Shown: positions 18,834 to 27,210 of the stretch, one piece after another
Layout: each line of letters begins with the position of its first letter
How positions within the stretch are numbered: position 1 is the first letter of the stretch
From: Fluviicoccus keumensis
GTDB lineage: Bacteria > Pseudomonadota > Gammaproteobacteria > Pseudomonadales > Moraxellaceae
NCBI RefSeq assembly: GCF_004217445.1
Contig: NZ_SHKX01000013.1
Span: 186,001-250,000 of the forward strand
Length of the DNA stretch: 64,000 nucleotides
Direction of reading: 5' to 3'
Program-made: the position numbers and the translations under genes
The notes under the pieces: generated by a model
What the model was told of the DNA's origin: nothing
Database searches by the model: none
What the model saw: the letters and a program-made list of their open reading frames with translations, nothing else

Positions 18834-19226
18834 ATGAATCATGACAACAAGGCGGAGTTCGCCCGGAAAGCCCGTTCCATCCTGCGGCAGATGCATGCCG
18901 ACGAGGAGCATATTGAAGCGTCAGCGGTCGTCTCGCGCGACGGCCTGATCGTCGCCTCGCAACTGGCGGATAGCGCCGACGCCGACCGTTTCGGCGCGAT
19001 GTGCGCCTCGCTGCTGGCGCTGGCCTCGAAGGCGGCGCAGGAAGTGGAGCGCGGACAACTGCGGCAGGTGATCCTGGACGGCACCAAGGGTCCGGTGCTG
19101 CTGACCCACGCCGGACTGGTGGCGGTACTGGCGGTCGCGGCCCGCCCGAAGGCCAACCTGGGACGCCTGATCATGGAGACCCGTAACGCCGCCAACAAAC
19201 TGGGTGAGATCGGCAGTGTGCTCTGA
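18834..19226 (+). CDS. Roadblock/LC7 domain protein 2 (MglB-like)
   Basis: A 130-residue protein matching the roadblock/LC7 domain well: ASAVVSRDGLIVASQLADSADADRFGAMCASLLALASKAAQEVERG then QVILDGTKGPVLLTHAGLVAVLAVAARPKANLGRLIMETR. The segment G-L-I-V-A-S followed by a small-residue helix and the PKANLG turn are diagnostic. It probably acts with the upstream GTPase. Its 3' end overlaps the start region of the ferredoxin-globin gene by up to 23 bp. Confidence 0.85.
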   Translation: MNHDNKAEFARKARSILRQMHADEEHIEASAVVSRDGLIVASQLADSADADRFGAMCASLLALASKAAQEVERGQLRQVILDGTKGPVLLTHAGLVAVLAVAARPKANLGRLIMETRNAANKLGEIGSVL

Positions 19227-20364
19227 CAAGAATTCCCGCGTGCTCCATTACCAGGGACACGCCGTGGTCTGCCGCGACCACGAAACCGCCCTCGACGCCC
19301 TGCTGCGCGCCGGCGCGCCGATTCCCTTTTCCTGCAAAAGCGGCATTTGCCACCGCTGCATGGTGCGCTGCATTGACGGCGACGTGCCGGAAGCCGCCCG
19401 GCGCAAGCTGCCGGAACACCAGCAGGCGCGCGGTTGCCTGCTGGCCTGCCAGTGCCGCCCCACCGGACCGATGCTGCTGGCGCCGCTGTCGGCGGAAGAC
19501 AGCGTCACCCGCTGCCGTCTGGAAGCCATGAACTACTCCGGCGACAACCGCTGGCAATTGGTCTTCGATCCCTTCACCCGGCTGACCTACCGACCCGGAC
19601 AACTGGCCAAGCTGATGAGCGAACGTCTGGACGGCGAGTGCACCGCCCTCTTCATCAGCGCGCCGGAGGACGAGACGCTGGTCACGGTCGAACTGGAAGA
19701 CAGCACCCGCCTGCCCGAATGGCTGCGGGCAACGCCGCGCGAAGGGCTGGAATTCTGTCTGCGCGGCCCGTTGCCGGTGGAACCGGCGGAACCGGTCACG
19801 CCGCTGCCGCCCGAACCGGGCCTGTGGGATGAACTGGGCGGCGACAGCATGGTGCGGGCGGTGCTGACCACCTTCTACACCAAGGTCTACGCCGACCCGG
19901 AACTGCGGCCCTTCTTCGAGCGCGTCACCATCGACCGGATCATCGGCAAGCAGTTCGCCTTCCTCAAGGAAAGCATCCAGGACCAGCCGGTGTTCCTGGG
20001 CGAACAGCCGCGCAACTCGCACAACTGGATGGTGATTACCGACGTCCTGTTCGACCACCGCCAGAACCTGATGCTGCAAGCCATGCGTGAACACGGCATC
20101 CCTGATGACCTGATCGCCCGCTGGTCGCGTTACGAAGAACAGTTCCGGCCCGACATCGTCAAGTACAAGCCGTGGCTGAAACGGGTTGGCGACCTGCTGG
20201 TGGACACCGAGCAGTACGAAACCTGCCTGCTGGAAGAGGCGACGGTCTGTGACTATTGCGGCGACGAAATTGCCGCCAACACGATGGTGCGTTACCACAA
20301 ACGCATCGGCCGACTGGGCTGCGAGGCCTGCACCGCCTCGGCTGCGGCGGATGGAGCACCCTGA
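19204..20364 (+). CDS. Ferredoxin / truncated-globin fusion protein
   Basis: 386 residues from GTG 19204 (GTG 19216 is an alternative). Residues about 10-95 form a plant-type 2Fe-2S ferredoxin with Cys44-x4-Cys49-x2-Cys52 and Cys82. About 95-190 resembles a ferredoxin-reductase-like beta barrel (TYRPGQLAKL), but no NAD domain follows. About 207-335 is a truncated haemoglobin: LWDELGGDSMVRAVLTTFY, FF, then the proximal His273 in SHNWMVITDVLF. The tail has C-x2-C and C-x2-C pairs (CDYCGDE, GCEAC) that could bind Zn. A redox or O2/NO sensor feeding the cluster's kinase is plausible but inferred. Confidence 0.82.
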   Translation: MRSAVCSDKNSRVLHYQGHAVVCRDHETALDALLRAGAPIPFSCKSGICHRCMVRCIDGDVPEAARRKLPEHQQARGCLLACQCRPTGPMLLAPLSAEDSVTRCRLEAMNYSGDNRWQLVFDPFTRLTYRPGQLAKLMSERLDGECTALFISAPEDETLVTVELEDSTRLPEWLRATPREGLEFCLRGPLPVEPAEPVTPLPPEPGLWDELGGDSMVRAVLTTFYTKVYADPELRPFFERVTIDRIIGKQFAFLKESIQDQPVFLGEQPRNSHNWMVITDVLFDHRQNLMLQAMREHGIPDDLIARWSRYEEQFRPDIVKYKPWLKRVGDLLVDTEQYETCLLEEATVCDYCGDEIAANTMVRYHKRIGRLGCEACTASAAADGAP

Positions 20365-20366
20365 TC

Positions 20367-20750
20367 ATGGCCATGTCACGCACCACCATGCTCTACATCC
20401 GCAAGGCGCTGGAACAATGCGGCGAATGCCCCGGATTCCATGGCGCGGTGCTGTCGACACCGGACGGGCTGGTGCTGGCTTCCTCGGGGAAATTCGACGC
20501 CGACGAATCTGCCGCCTGCGCTTCGGGGCTGATGGTGAATACCGCCGCCAGCCTGGGGCAGCTGGCGGCGCAAGGCCCCACGGAAATGCTGATCTGGGGC
20601 GCGGACAACACCTTGTGGAATGTCAGCTTGCTGGCGGGCGATTACATCCTGCTGGTCGCCTCGGCCGGAACGGCGGGAGCCGACCGCCTGCGCCGGACCC
20701 GGCAACGCGCGGGCGAGATGCTGAACCAGGCCTTGCGGATCCTGGTCTGA
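20367..20750 (+). CDS. Roadblock/LC7-like protein 3
   Basis: 127 residues from ATG 20367, two bases after the globin gene's stop; a second in-frame ATG lies at 20373. The pattern GFHGAVLSTPDGLVLASSGKFDADESAACASGLMVNTAASLGQLA, then EMLIWGADNTLWNVSLLAGDYILLVAS, follows the roadblock fold (display strand, helix, paired strands). Last gene before the sensor kinase; a 112-bp gap separates them. Confidence 0.68.
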   Translation: MAMSRTTMLYIRKALEQCGECPGFHGAVLSTPDGLVLASSGKFDADESAACASGLMVNTAASLGQLAAQGPTEMLIWGADNTLWNVSLLAGDYILLVASAGTAGADRLRRTRQRAGEMLNQALRILV

Positions 20751-20862
20751 ACCTTCACGCACCGGCATAAATGCGAATTTATACCCATATCACTGACATG
20801 GTTATTGCCCACGGCCCTGAAAATGGCTTTAATCCTTCTACATACCCTCCTCTGTATATTTC

Positions 20863-22200
20863 ATGACCTGCGAACCTTTGCTGTCCCCGCTGTTCACCAC
20901 CCTGGCCGCCACCGGCGACGACGGCATTCTCGTCTGTGACGGTGACGGCCGTGTGCTGTTCGCCAGCCCCGGCCGGGCCTTTGCGGCCGCTCCGGTCGCG
21001 GCGGGCGACCACATTGACCGGCTGGGACTGCCCGCGACTCCGGCCGCCATCGCCCTGCTCGATACCGGCGTGCTTTGCCCGGTCGCCGGACAGCCTTGCG
21101 ACATCCGGGTCCATGCCGTCGATCTCGGGGGCGGCGTTCGTCATCACCTGCTGCGGTTACGTCCGGTGGTGGCGGACTCCGATTGGCAGGACTGGCTGGA
21201 AAGCCTGCCGGTGCCGGTCTCGCTGCGTGATGCCGAAGGATGCTTTGTCTGGGCCAACCAACGCTTCACCCGCCAGTTCGCTCCCGCCGGAAGCTGCGTG
21301 GTCGGCAAGCCTGTCAGCGACGTCCTGTGCCCGGAGGACGCGCAAAAGACCCTGGAGGCGGACCGCTACGCGCTGGCCATGGACCAGGGCGTCATCTTCG
21401 AATACATCTGCAGCGACCGCTTCTGCGCCACCGGGCACTATATGGTGATGCAATGCCCCTGCACCCTGCCGGACGGCACGCGGGCGGTGTTCTCCGTCGC
21501 CGAGGAAATGGAACGGCTGCGCACCGACATGCCCAGCTTCCAGGAAACCGAAATCCGCTACCGACGGCTGGCGCGGCACCTGCTGACCTATCTCGACAAT
21601 CACCACGCCTCGCTGGCGCGGGAGCTGCACGACGTGCTGGGCCAGACCCTGATCGGACTGAAGCTGGCCATCCACAACCGGCTGGGCAACCGCGACCTGA
21701 CGCAGGGCCTGGGCGAAGCCATGCAATACTGGATGGTGCTGCTGGATGAATGCATCGATTTCGTGCGCAATTTTTCCGGCAGTCTGCATCCCCGCCATTT
21801 GCAGGAATTCGGTCTGAAACGGGCGTTGCGCGCCTGGTTGCAGCAGATCGCCAATCATTCGGCGCTGGACATGCGCGTCCGCATCGACGAAGCACTGCCC
21901 GCACTCACCCCGGAGATCAAGCACGCCTGTCTGCGCATCGCCCAGGAAGCCGTCACCAACTGCCTGCGCCACGCCAAGGCCTCGCGGCTGGAAGTGACGC
22001 TGGAGCACAACGACGGCCTGATGACGTTGACCGTGCGCGACAACGGTCGCGGCTTTTGCCCGCAGGAATCCCGCGAACACGACGCCGGGCTGGGCACCAT
22101 CAGCATGCGGGAACGCGCTTACCTGTCCGGCGGCAAACTCAATATCGCCTCCGCCCCCGGCGAGGGCACGACCATTACGGCCATCTGGCCCCTAGCCTGA
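20863..22200 (+). CDS. Sensor histidine kinase of the NarX/DegS (HisKA_3) type
   Basis: A 445-residue soluble kinase with no transmembrane segment. About 10-100 and 105-210 look like two PAS-type sensor folds (SLPVPVSLRDAEGCFVWANQRF is a clear PAS start). The dimerisation/phosphoacceptor His lies in LARELHDVLGQTLIGLKLA near residue 258, and the HATPase_c domain has EAVTNCLRHA (N box), VRDNGRGF (G1) and GLGTISMRERA. As it is cytosolic, it should sense an internal cue; the adjacent globin and ferredoxin hint at redox or gas. Its partner regulator starts 10 bp downstream. Confidence 0.88.
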   Translation: MTCEPLLSPLFTTLAATGDDGILVCDGDGRVLFASPGRAFAAAPVAAGDHIDRLGLPATPAAIALLDTGVLCPVAGQPCDIRVHAVDLGGGVRHHLLRLRPVVADSDWQDWLESLPVPVSLRDAEGCFVWANQRFTRQFAPAGSCVVGKPVSDVLCPEDAQKTLEADRYALAMDQGVIFEYICSDRFCATGHYMVMQCPCTLPDGTRAVFSVAEEMERLRTDMPSFQETEIRYRRLARHLLTYLDNHHASLARELHDVLGQTLIGLKLAIHNRLGNRDLTQGLGEAMQYWMVLLDECIDFVRNFSGSLHPRHLQEFGLKRALRAWLQQIANHSALDMRVRIDEALPALTPEIKHACLRIAQEAVTNCLRHAKASRLEVTLEHNDGLMTLTVRDNGRGFCPQESREHDAGLGTISMRERAYLSGGKLNIASAPGEGTTITAIWPLA

Positions 22201-22209
22201 GACAATTTC

Positions 22210-22848
22210 ATGGTCAACATCCTGCTCGTCGACGACCACCAACTGGTGCGCAAGGGATTAAAAGCCCTGTTGGAAAGCCATGAGGGTTATCAGGTCATTG
22301 CCGAGGCCAGCAATGGCCGCGACGCCCTGCTGCTGATTGACAGCCTTCGGCCCGATCTGGTGCTGCTGGACATCATGATGCCGGAGAAGAACGGCCTGGA
22401 AGTTGCCGCCGAGATCGTGCGGCGGCCCTGCGCGCCGAAGATACTGCTGCTGACGATGTGCCATATCGCCGAGTACATAAGCGAGGCGCTGAAGCTTGGC
22501 ATCCAGGGCTATGTGGTGAAGGACGCCGCCCCCACCGAGTTGTTCAACGCCATCGACACCATCATGCGCGACGAGATCTATCTCAGCCCGTCCGTCTCGA
22601 AACAGATCATGACCCTGCTGCAAAAACGCAACGAGAAGGAAACCGTGGTCAACAACCTGACCGGACGTCAGGTGCAGATACTGAAGCTGATTGCACTGGG
22701 CTACTCCAGCAAGGCGATGGCGGACGAGTTGAGCCTGTCGGTGAAGACGATTGAGGCGCACCGCAGCCAGCTGATGCAGCGGCTGGGCATCCGTGAAGTC
22801 GCCAGTCTGGTGCGTTACGCCATGCGGGTGGGGTTGATCGAGGAATAA
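22210..22848 (+). CDS. NarL/FixJ-family response regulator
   Basis: 212 residues: receiver domain with acidic pair LVDDH (residues 7-8), phospho-Asp in LVLLDIMMPEKNG near 55, Thr in LLLTMC near 84 and Lys in YVVKDA near 106. The C-terminal LuxR-type HTH is LTGRQVQILKLIALGYSSKAMADELSLSVKTIEAHRSQLMQRLG. Cognate of the kinase 10 bp upstream; targets unknown, possibly the GTPase cluster itself. Confidence 0.92.
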   Translation: MVNILLVDDHQLVRKGLKALLESHEGYQVIAEASNGRDALLLIDSLRPDLVLLDIMMPEKNGLEVAAEIVRRPCAPKILLLTMCHIAEYISEALKLGIQGYVVKDAAPTELFNAIDTIMRDEIYLSPSVSKQIMTLLQKRNEKETVVNNLTGRQVQILKLIALGYSSKAMADELSLSVKTIEAHRSQLMQRLGIREVASLVRYAMRVGLIEE

Positions 22849-22851
22849 AAA

Positions 22852-22883
22852 AGCCACCCTGCCGTCTGCCGGACAGGGTGGCT
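22852..22883 (-). terminator. Intrinsic terminator between convergent genes
   Basis: A perfect 10-bp stem (AGCCACCCTG with CAGGGTGGCT) around a 12-base loop. On the minus strand it is followed by TTTTTTATT, so it best terminates the leftward desaturase operon; it may also help stop the rightward regulator gene. Confidence 0.8.
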
Positions 22884-22935
22884 GAAAATCCGGGACCGGC
22901 GGTAGAGGGGGAAGCCGGCTCCGGAATACGGTAAA

Positions 22936-23355
22936 TCAGGCAACCGGCTTCTGTTCCACCGGCGCGGCATCCGCCACCCGCACCTGCGGTTCGACGGCGG
23001 TCGACGATTCAATCACCTTCGCACGACCGGCGCGCTCCAGCTCTTCCAGCTCCGCGGCCTCGCGGATGTTCTGCTGGATGATCAGCTGGTCATCCACGGC
23101 CTCGAAGGCCTGGCTGGCCAGATCGCCGATTTCCTGGTTGACGCGGCGGATGGCCTCGTAAACGTGGCCGATGCTCTTGTTCCACATCTCGTCGCGCTTG
23201 TCGCTGTCCACATCCAGCAAGCCGTTCTTTTCCAGCACCGACAGCGGCAGGTCGACAATGCGCTTGTGGATCTGCTCGACGGTGGTCGCTCCCTGATCGA
23301 TGGCGTCCTGCACCAGATCCTTCAGGGCTTCCAGGCGGGTCAAGGTTTTGTTCAT
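22936..23355 (-). CDS. Conserved helical protein downstream of a desaturase
   Basis: 139 residues from ATG 23355 (GGAG 8 bases upstream). Almost wholly helical and charged: KTLTRLEALKDLVQDAIDQGATTVEQIHKRIVDLP, then MWNKSIGHVYEAIRRVNQEIGDLASQAFEAVDD, with a disordered Ala/Val/Pro-rich tail. The look is phasin-like (amphipathic helices for lipid or PHA surfaces), but I cannot assign it to that family. Its position behind the acyl-CoA desaturase suggests an accessory membrane or lipid-droplet role. Confidence 0.65.
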   Translation of the reverse strand: MNKTLTRLEALKDLVQDAIDQGATTVEQIHKRIVDLPLSVLEKNGLLDVDSDKRDEMWNKSIGHVYEAIRRVNQEIGDLASQAFEAVDDQLIIQQNIREAAELEELERAGRAKVIESSTAVEPQVRVADAAPVEQKPVA

Positions 23356-23383
23356 GATGGTTTCTCCGGTTCCAAAGCCGAAA

Positions 23384-23401
23384 GCCCCCGGTAACGGGGG
23401 C
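23384..23401. other. Intergenic GC hairpin
   Basis: A 7-bp perfect stem (GCCCCCG / CGGGGGC) with a GTAA loop between the desaturase and the helical-protein gene. It lacks a U-tract, so it is more likely an mRNA-stability or processing element than a full terminator. Confidence 0.4.
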
Positions 23402-23408
23402 CGTGAGA

Positions 23409-24584
23409 TCAGGCCGCAACCGCCTCGCGCGTTTTGCGGCGTGCCGGCTTTGACACTGGCACGACGTCGGCCAGGCGCGCAACCGCTGTTTCGGCGGAAG
23501 CTTCGACTTTCCGACCAAAGTTCGGCAGCGCGCCCTTGAAGATGCGGCCGACAACGGTGGAGAACTGCTTGGCGAAGGAGCCGGTGTTGTAATGCTGGCC
23601 GTACTTCTCGCAAATCTCGCGCACCTTCACCGACATTTCGGCGTAACGCATGCCGGGGATGTCCGGGAACATGTGGTGCTCGATCTGGTGGCTGAGGTTG
23701 CCGCTCATGATGTGCATGATCGGGCCGCCGCTCAGGTTGCTGGAACCGCGCAGCTGGCGCAGGTACCAGTGGCCGCGGGTTTCGTTCTCCAGCACTTCCT
23801 TGGGGAACATCTCGGCATCTTCGGTGAAGTGGCCGCAGAAGATGATGCCGAACGCCCACAGGTTGCGGATGATGTTGGCGGTGAAGTTACCGGCGATGAC
23901 CGGCAGGAACATCGGACCGGCGATCAGCGGGAAGAACACGTAGTCCTTGGCGAACTGCTTGCGCATCTTGGCGAAGATCGGCGGCAACTGCTTGCGGACG
24001 TCCGCCCAGGTCTTCTCACCGGCCTGCACCTTCTCCAGTTCCAGCGATTGCAGCGCCAGCGTCCATTCGAAGGTCACCGCCAGGAAACCGGCCATGATCG
24101 GGTTCAGCAGGAAGCGCGGCTCCCACTTCTGTTCCGGGAAAATGCGCAGCACGCCGTAGCCGATGTCGTGGTCGACGCCGTCGACATTGGTGTAGGTGTG
24201 GTGCATGTAGTTGTGGGTGTGACGCCAGTTGTCAGCGGTGCAGACGGTGTCCCACTCGTAGGTGCTGCCGCGCAGGCTGGGTTCGTTCATCCAGTCATAC
24301 TGGCCGTGCATCACGTTGTGGCCCAGCTCCATGTTCTCGACAATCTTGGAGACGCCAAGGGTGGCGGTGGCGGCCAGCCAGACCGGGGGCAACCAGCCCA
24401 GGGTCATCAGCGCGGCGCGGCTGCCGATTTCGCTGTAGCGCACAAAGTTGCGGATCTTGTAGATGTAGTCGGCGTCTTCCTTGCCCAGCTTCGCAATCGT
24501 TTCCTTGCGCAGCGCGTCGAGTTCCGCGCCAAAGGCCTGGATTTCGTCGTAGCTCAGTTCACGGCTTTTGCTGATGGTGCCCAT
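23409..24584 (-). CDS. Membrane acyl-CoA (delta-9 type) fatty acid desaturase, copy 1
   Basis: 391 residues. Three histidine boxes bind the di-iron centre: HNVMH (about 95), HTHNYMHHTY (about 125) and HQIEHH (about 305). Hydrophobic segments occur near 60-85, 165-185 and 215-245. It introduces a double bond in saturated acyl chains using electrons from the adjacent ferredoxin reductase. ATG 24584 is chosen for the GAGGAA 7 bases upstream; a TTG 21 bases earlier is possible. Downstream of the reductase gene on the same strand; probably controlled by the divergent TetR at 26027. Confidence 0.92.
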   Translation of the reverse strand: MGTISKSRELSYDEIQAFGAELDALRKETIAKLGKEDADYIYKIRNFVRYSEIGSRAALMTLGWLPPVWLAATATLGVSKIVENMELGHNVMHGQYDWMNEPSLRGSTYEWDTVCTADNWRHTHNYMHHTYTNVDGVDHDIGYGVLRIFPEQKWEPRFLLNPIMAGFLAVTFEWTLALQSLELEKVQAGEKTWADVRKQLPPIFAKMRKQFAKDYVFFPLIAGPMFLPVIAGNFTANIIRNLWAFGIIFCGHFTEDAEMFPKEVLENETRGHWYLRQLRGSSNLSGGPIMHIMSGNLSHQIEHHMFPDIPGMRYAEMSVKVREICEKYGQHYNTGSFAKQFSTVVGRIFKGALPNFGRKVEASAETAVARLADVVPVSKPARRKTREAVAA

Positions 24585-24618
24585 GGTGTCTTCCTCGGTG
24601 TTCAATTAGGTTTCAAGT

Positions 24619-24642
24619 CCCTCCCCGCCGGTGCGGGGAGGG
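24619..24642 (-). terminator. Strong intercistronic hairpin
   Basis: A 10-bp perfect stem (CCCTCCCCGC / GCGGGGAGGG) with a 4-base loop between the reductase and desaturase genes. No clear U-run follows on the minus strand, so it may attenuate or stabilise rather than fully terminate. Confidence 0.4.
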
Positions 24643-24651
24643 TTATTCAAT

Positions 24652-25719
24652 TCAGATATCGAGCACCACGGCGCTCAGCGGCTCGGTGACGCAGATGCGG
24701 ACCTGGGTGTTGGGGCTGCTGTCGATGGCGCCGGTCACCTTGTCGCGCACCACGCCGGAAACCTTGGTGCAGCTGCACTGCTTGCAGACACCCATGCGGC
24801 AACCGTAGGCGGGACGGGCGCCACCGGCTTCGGCGCTTTCCAGCAGCGTGGCCTTGGTGTGCAGCATGGCCTGCTGGCTGCGGCGCAGCGTGATCGGCAT
24901 GGCGTTGCCGACCGCGTCGCTGTCCAGGCCCACCGGGCCGAACAATTCCTGCTTCAGCTGGGCGCTGATGCCCTTGGCGGCCCACAGGTCGGCGGCGGCT
25001 TTCATCAGGCCTTGCGGGCCGCAGATGAAGGCGGAGCGCTCGGCATAATCGGCGCAGACGTTGGTCAATTGCGCTTCGCTGAACTTGCCGCCTTCACCGG
25101 CGCTGAACAGCGCGTAGTTCAGTTTCAGGCCGGGATGCTGCACCGCCAGTTCCACCATTTCCTTGGCGAAGGCCAGATCCTTTTCGCTGTTGGCGTAGTA
25201 GACCACCGCGATGTCCAGCGCCGGCTTCTGCTTCAGGGCTTCGACCAGGATGCTGTAGATGGGGGTGACGCCGCTGCCGCCGGCAATCAGCAACAGCTTG
25301 GCGGGCAGGGTTTGCGGCAGGACGAACTCACCGGAAGCGTCACCCAGCTCGATCACGTCGCCGACTTGCAGGTGGTCATGCAGCCAGTTCGACACCTTGC
25401 CGTTGGGCTGGCGCTTGACGCCGATTTCCAGCAGGCCGTCGGTCGGCTCGCTCACCAGGCTGTAGCAGCGCTCGTGGAAGATGCCGTCGATCTGGACGCG
25501 CACCGGCATGAACTGGCCGGCGACAAAGCCTTTCCAGTTGGCGTTCGGGCGGAACACGAAGCGCTTGATGTCCGGGGTTTCCTGCGAGATCGAGACCACT
25601 TCCGCCAGCACGCGGTTGACGGCCAGCATCGGGTCGACATGCGAGAACACGAAATCCAGCCAGTCTTCACGAACGAATTTACCGGCGAGCTTCTTGGCGA
25701 TGGGGTTGAAAGTGGTCAT
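24652..25719 (-). CDS. Flavin- and 2Fe-2S ferredoxin reductase, desaturase partner 1
   Basis: 355 residues. N-terminal FAD domain with ERCYSLVSEP (R-x-Y-S), an NAD(P) domain with LLLIAGGSGVTPIYSI and FICGPQGLMKA, and a C-terminal plant-type ferredoxin with Cys in YGCRMGVCKQCSC and the fourth in RICVTEP. This is the electron-transfer partner of acyl-CoA desaturases (DesB/DesC systems). ATG 25719 has AGGAG 9 bases upstream. First gene of the leftward operon. Confidence 0.92.
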   Translation of the reverse strand: MTTFNPIAKKLAGKFVREDWLDFVFSHVDPMLAVNRVLAEVVSISQETPDIKRFVFRPNANWKGFVAGQFMPVRVQIDGIFHERCYSLVSEPTDGLLEIGVKRQPNGKVSNWLHDHLQVGDVIELGDASGEFVLPQTLPAKLLLIAGGSGVTPIYSILVEALKQKPALDIAVVYYANSEKDLAFAKEMVELAVQHPGLKLNYALFSAGEGGKFSEAQLTNVCADYAERSAFICGPQGLMKAAADLWAAKGISAQLKQELFGPVGLDSDAVGNAMPITLRRSQQAMLHTKATLLESAEAGGARPAYGCRMGVCKQCSCTKVSGVVRDKVTGAIDSSPNTQVRICVTEPLSAVVLDI

Positions 25720-25741
25720 GGTCAGGCTCCTGTGTGCCTTG

Positions 25742-26016
25742 GTGAACGTCTGTACACTCATAATAGCGGTTTCTTGATTTGAGTCAACACGTGTTCACTA
25801 AATTTTTCCGCCATTCGTCGCCTTCACTTACGCGTGTTGCACGCGCGAATAGCAACTTGTTGTTTATTATTTGATTTTTAAAATTATCATGAATCATTCC
25901 GGCGAGAAGCCACGTGTACACCAGTGACCACCTGTCGGCTGACCGCTCCGTTCACCCTTCCCGCCTCCCCAAAAACCGACTTTTTTGCTAGGATATGGTG
26001 AACAATTGTTAGCTCA
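25742..26016. promoter_or_regulatory. Divergent promoter with three candidate FabR/DesT-type operators
   Basis: The region between the reductase (ATG 25719) and the TetR gene (ATG 26027) has no gene. Three related 19-bp sites are visible: 25780-25798 (inverse of GTGAACACGTGTTGACTCA), 25998-26016 (GTGAACAATTGTTAGCTCA) and a weaker one at 25742-25760 (GTGAACGTCTGTACACTCA). The core GTGAACA-nn-TGTT is an inverted repeat like that described for FabR and DesT. Placement ahead of both genes suggests autoregulation and control of the desaturase operon. The rest of the gap is AT-rich. Confidence 0.55.
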
Positions 26017-26026
26017 TTTGACGACC

Positions 26027-26683
26027 ATGACCGCTCGTGACGAACGCAAGCAGCAAACCCGGCAGTCGTTGCTGGAAGCCACCCTCAAGCTGATGAAGGA
26101 AGGCCGCGGCTTTGTCAGCATCAGCCTGCGCGAAGTGACCCGCGAGGCCGGGGTGGTGCCGACCGCCTTCTATCGCCATTTCCGCGACATGGACGAACTG
26201 GGGCTGGCGCTGGTGGATGATGTGTCACTGAGCTTGCGCAAGATGCTGCGCGACGAACGGGTGAAGGCGAAGGGCGCGGGGCATATCGCCCTGCAAAGCT
26301 CGGTGATGATGTTCCTGCTCTATGTGCGGCAGGAGGCGCAAAGCTTTGAATTCCTGGTGCGCGAGCGCATGGGCGGCTCGACCAAGGTGCGCGAGGCGAT
26401 CCAGCGCGAGGTGCGGCATTTTGTCACCGACCTGGCCAACGATTTCCGTATGTTCCCGGAGATGCAGAACCTGCCCAGCGACGACCTGGAAATGATCGCC
26501 GACCTGGTGATCAACACCGCCATCAACTGGTGCGGCGAGATCCTGGCGCTGACCTCGGACCAGGTGCGGCTGCAATACGAGCTGAGCATGCGCGCGGTGA
26601 AGCAGTTGCGGCTGATTTTTGTCGGGGCGAGCCACTGGAAGGTGGAACAAGGGGCGGCGGAGAAGACGGCGGCGGCCGTATAA
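26027..26683 (+). CDS. TetR-family repressor, FabR/DesT-like
   Basis: 218 residues. The N-terminal HTH reads SISLREVTREAGVVPTAFYRHFRDMDELGLALVD, the typical FabR/DesT signature of regulators that sense the saturated:unsaturated acyl-CoA ratio and control desaturases. The C-terminal ligand domain is helical and variable. ATG 26027 fits the HTH start. Divergent from the reductase/desaturase operon, with candidate operators between. Confidence 0.85.
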   Translation: MTARDERKQQTRQSLLEATLKLMKEGRGFVSISLREVTREAGVVPTAFYRHFRDMDELGLALVDDVSLSLRKMLRDERVKAKGAGHIALQSSVMMFLLYVRQEAQSFEFLVRERMGGSTKVREAIQREVRHFVTDLANDFRMFPEMQNLPSDDLEMIADLVINTAINWCGEILALTSDQVRLQYELSMRAVKQLRLIFVGASHWKVEQGAAEKTAAAV

Positions 26684-26709
26684 TAAGAACTGACTTCCCT
26701 GATTGCCGG

Positions 26710-27126
26710 ATGCGATTCATGACTCACGTCACCCGTCTTTGCTGCGCCCTGCTCGCCCTTATCCTGTCACCGGCGGTGGTTGCCGGTCCGGCGGTCTCCC
26801 CGAAAGTGAAACCCCTGATGGCCAACACCGTCGGCCCGGCCTCGGAAGCGGTGTTCGCGGTAGCGCGGGCGGCTCCCGCCGATGATGAGGCTTGGCTGGC
26901 TGTTGAAAAGCATGCCCTGACGCTGGTCAGCGCGGGCAAGACACTAAAGAAGCTGACGCCCGCCGCCGATGCGGTATGGCGGCGACAGGCGGGATTGTTG
27001 ATGGAGAACGCCACTGCTGCGGCCAAGGCAGCCAAGGCTCGCGATGCCGCCGGACTGAACGCCGCCAGCGAGGCGGGGTTCAATACCTGTGCGGGCTGTC
27101 ACCAGACACATCCGGTGAATCCGTGA
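26710..27126 (+). CDS. Periplasmic c-type cytochrome, cytochrome c'-like
   Basis: 138 residues: signal peptide (CCALLALILSPAVVAG), a four-helix-type body, and one haem site CAGCH near the C-terminus (NTCAGCHQTHP). C-terminal placement of CxxCH in a small helical protein is typical of class II cytochromes (c' / c556). Function could be NO binding or electron transfer. Start ATG 26710 or 26719. Follows the TetR gene by 26 bp. Confidence 0.75.
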   Translation: MRFMTHVTRLCCALLALILSPAVVAGPAVSPKVKPLMANTVGPASEAVFAVARAAPADDEAWLAVEKHALTLVSAGKTLKKLTPAADAVWRRQAGLLMENATAAAKAAKARDAAGLNAASEAGFNTCAGCHQTHPVNP

Positions 27127-27210
27127 GAAACCCGGAGGCCATCGCCCAGGCTGTCTAAGCAAACGCTGGATATACTTATTCTATAACGTATATCTTGCAG
27201 GGCATCTGAC

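Noticed and set aside
22936..23859. 307-codon frame joining the helical protein to upstream sequence
   Set aside because: The N-terminal part is an out-of-frame reading of the desaturase gene; the real start is ATG 23355 with its own ribosome-binding site.
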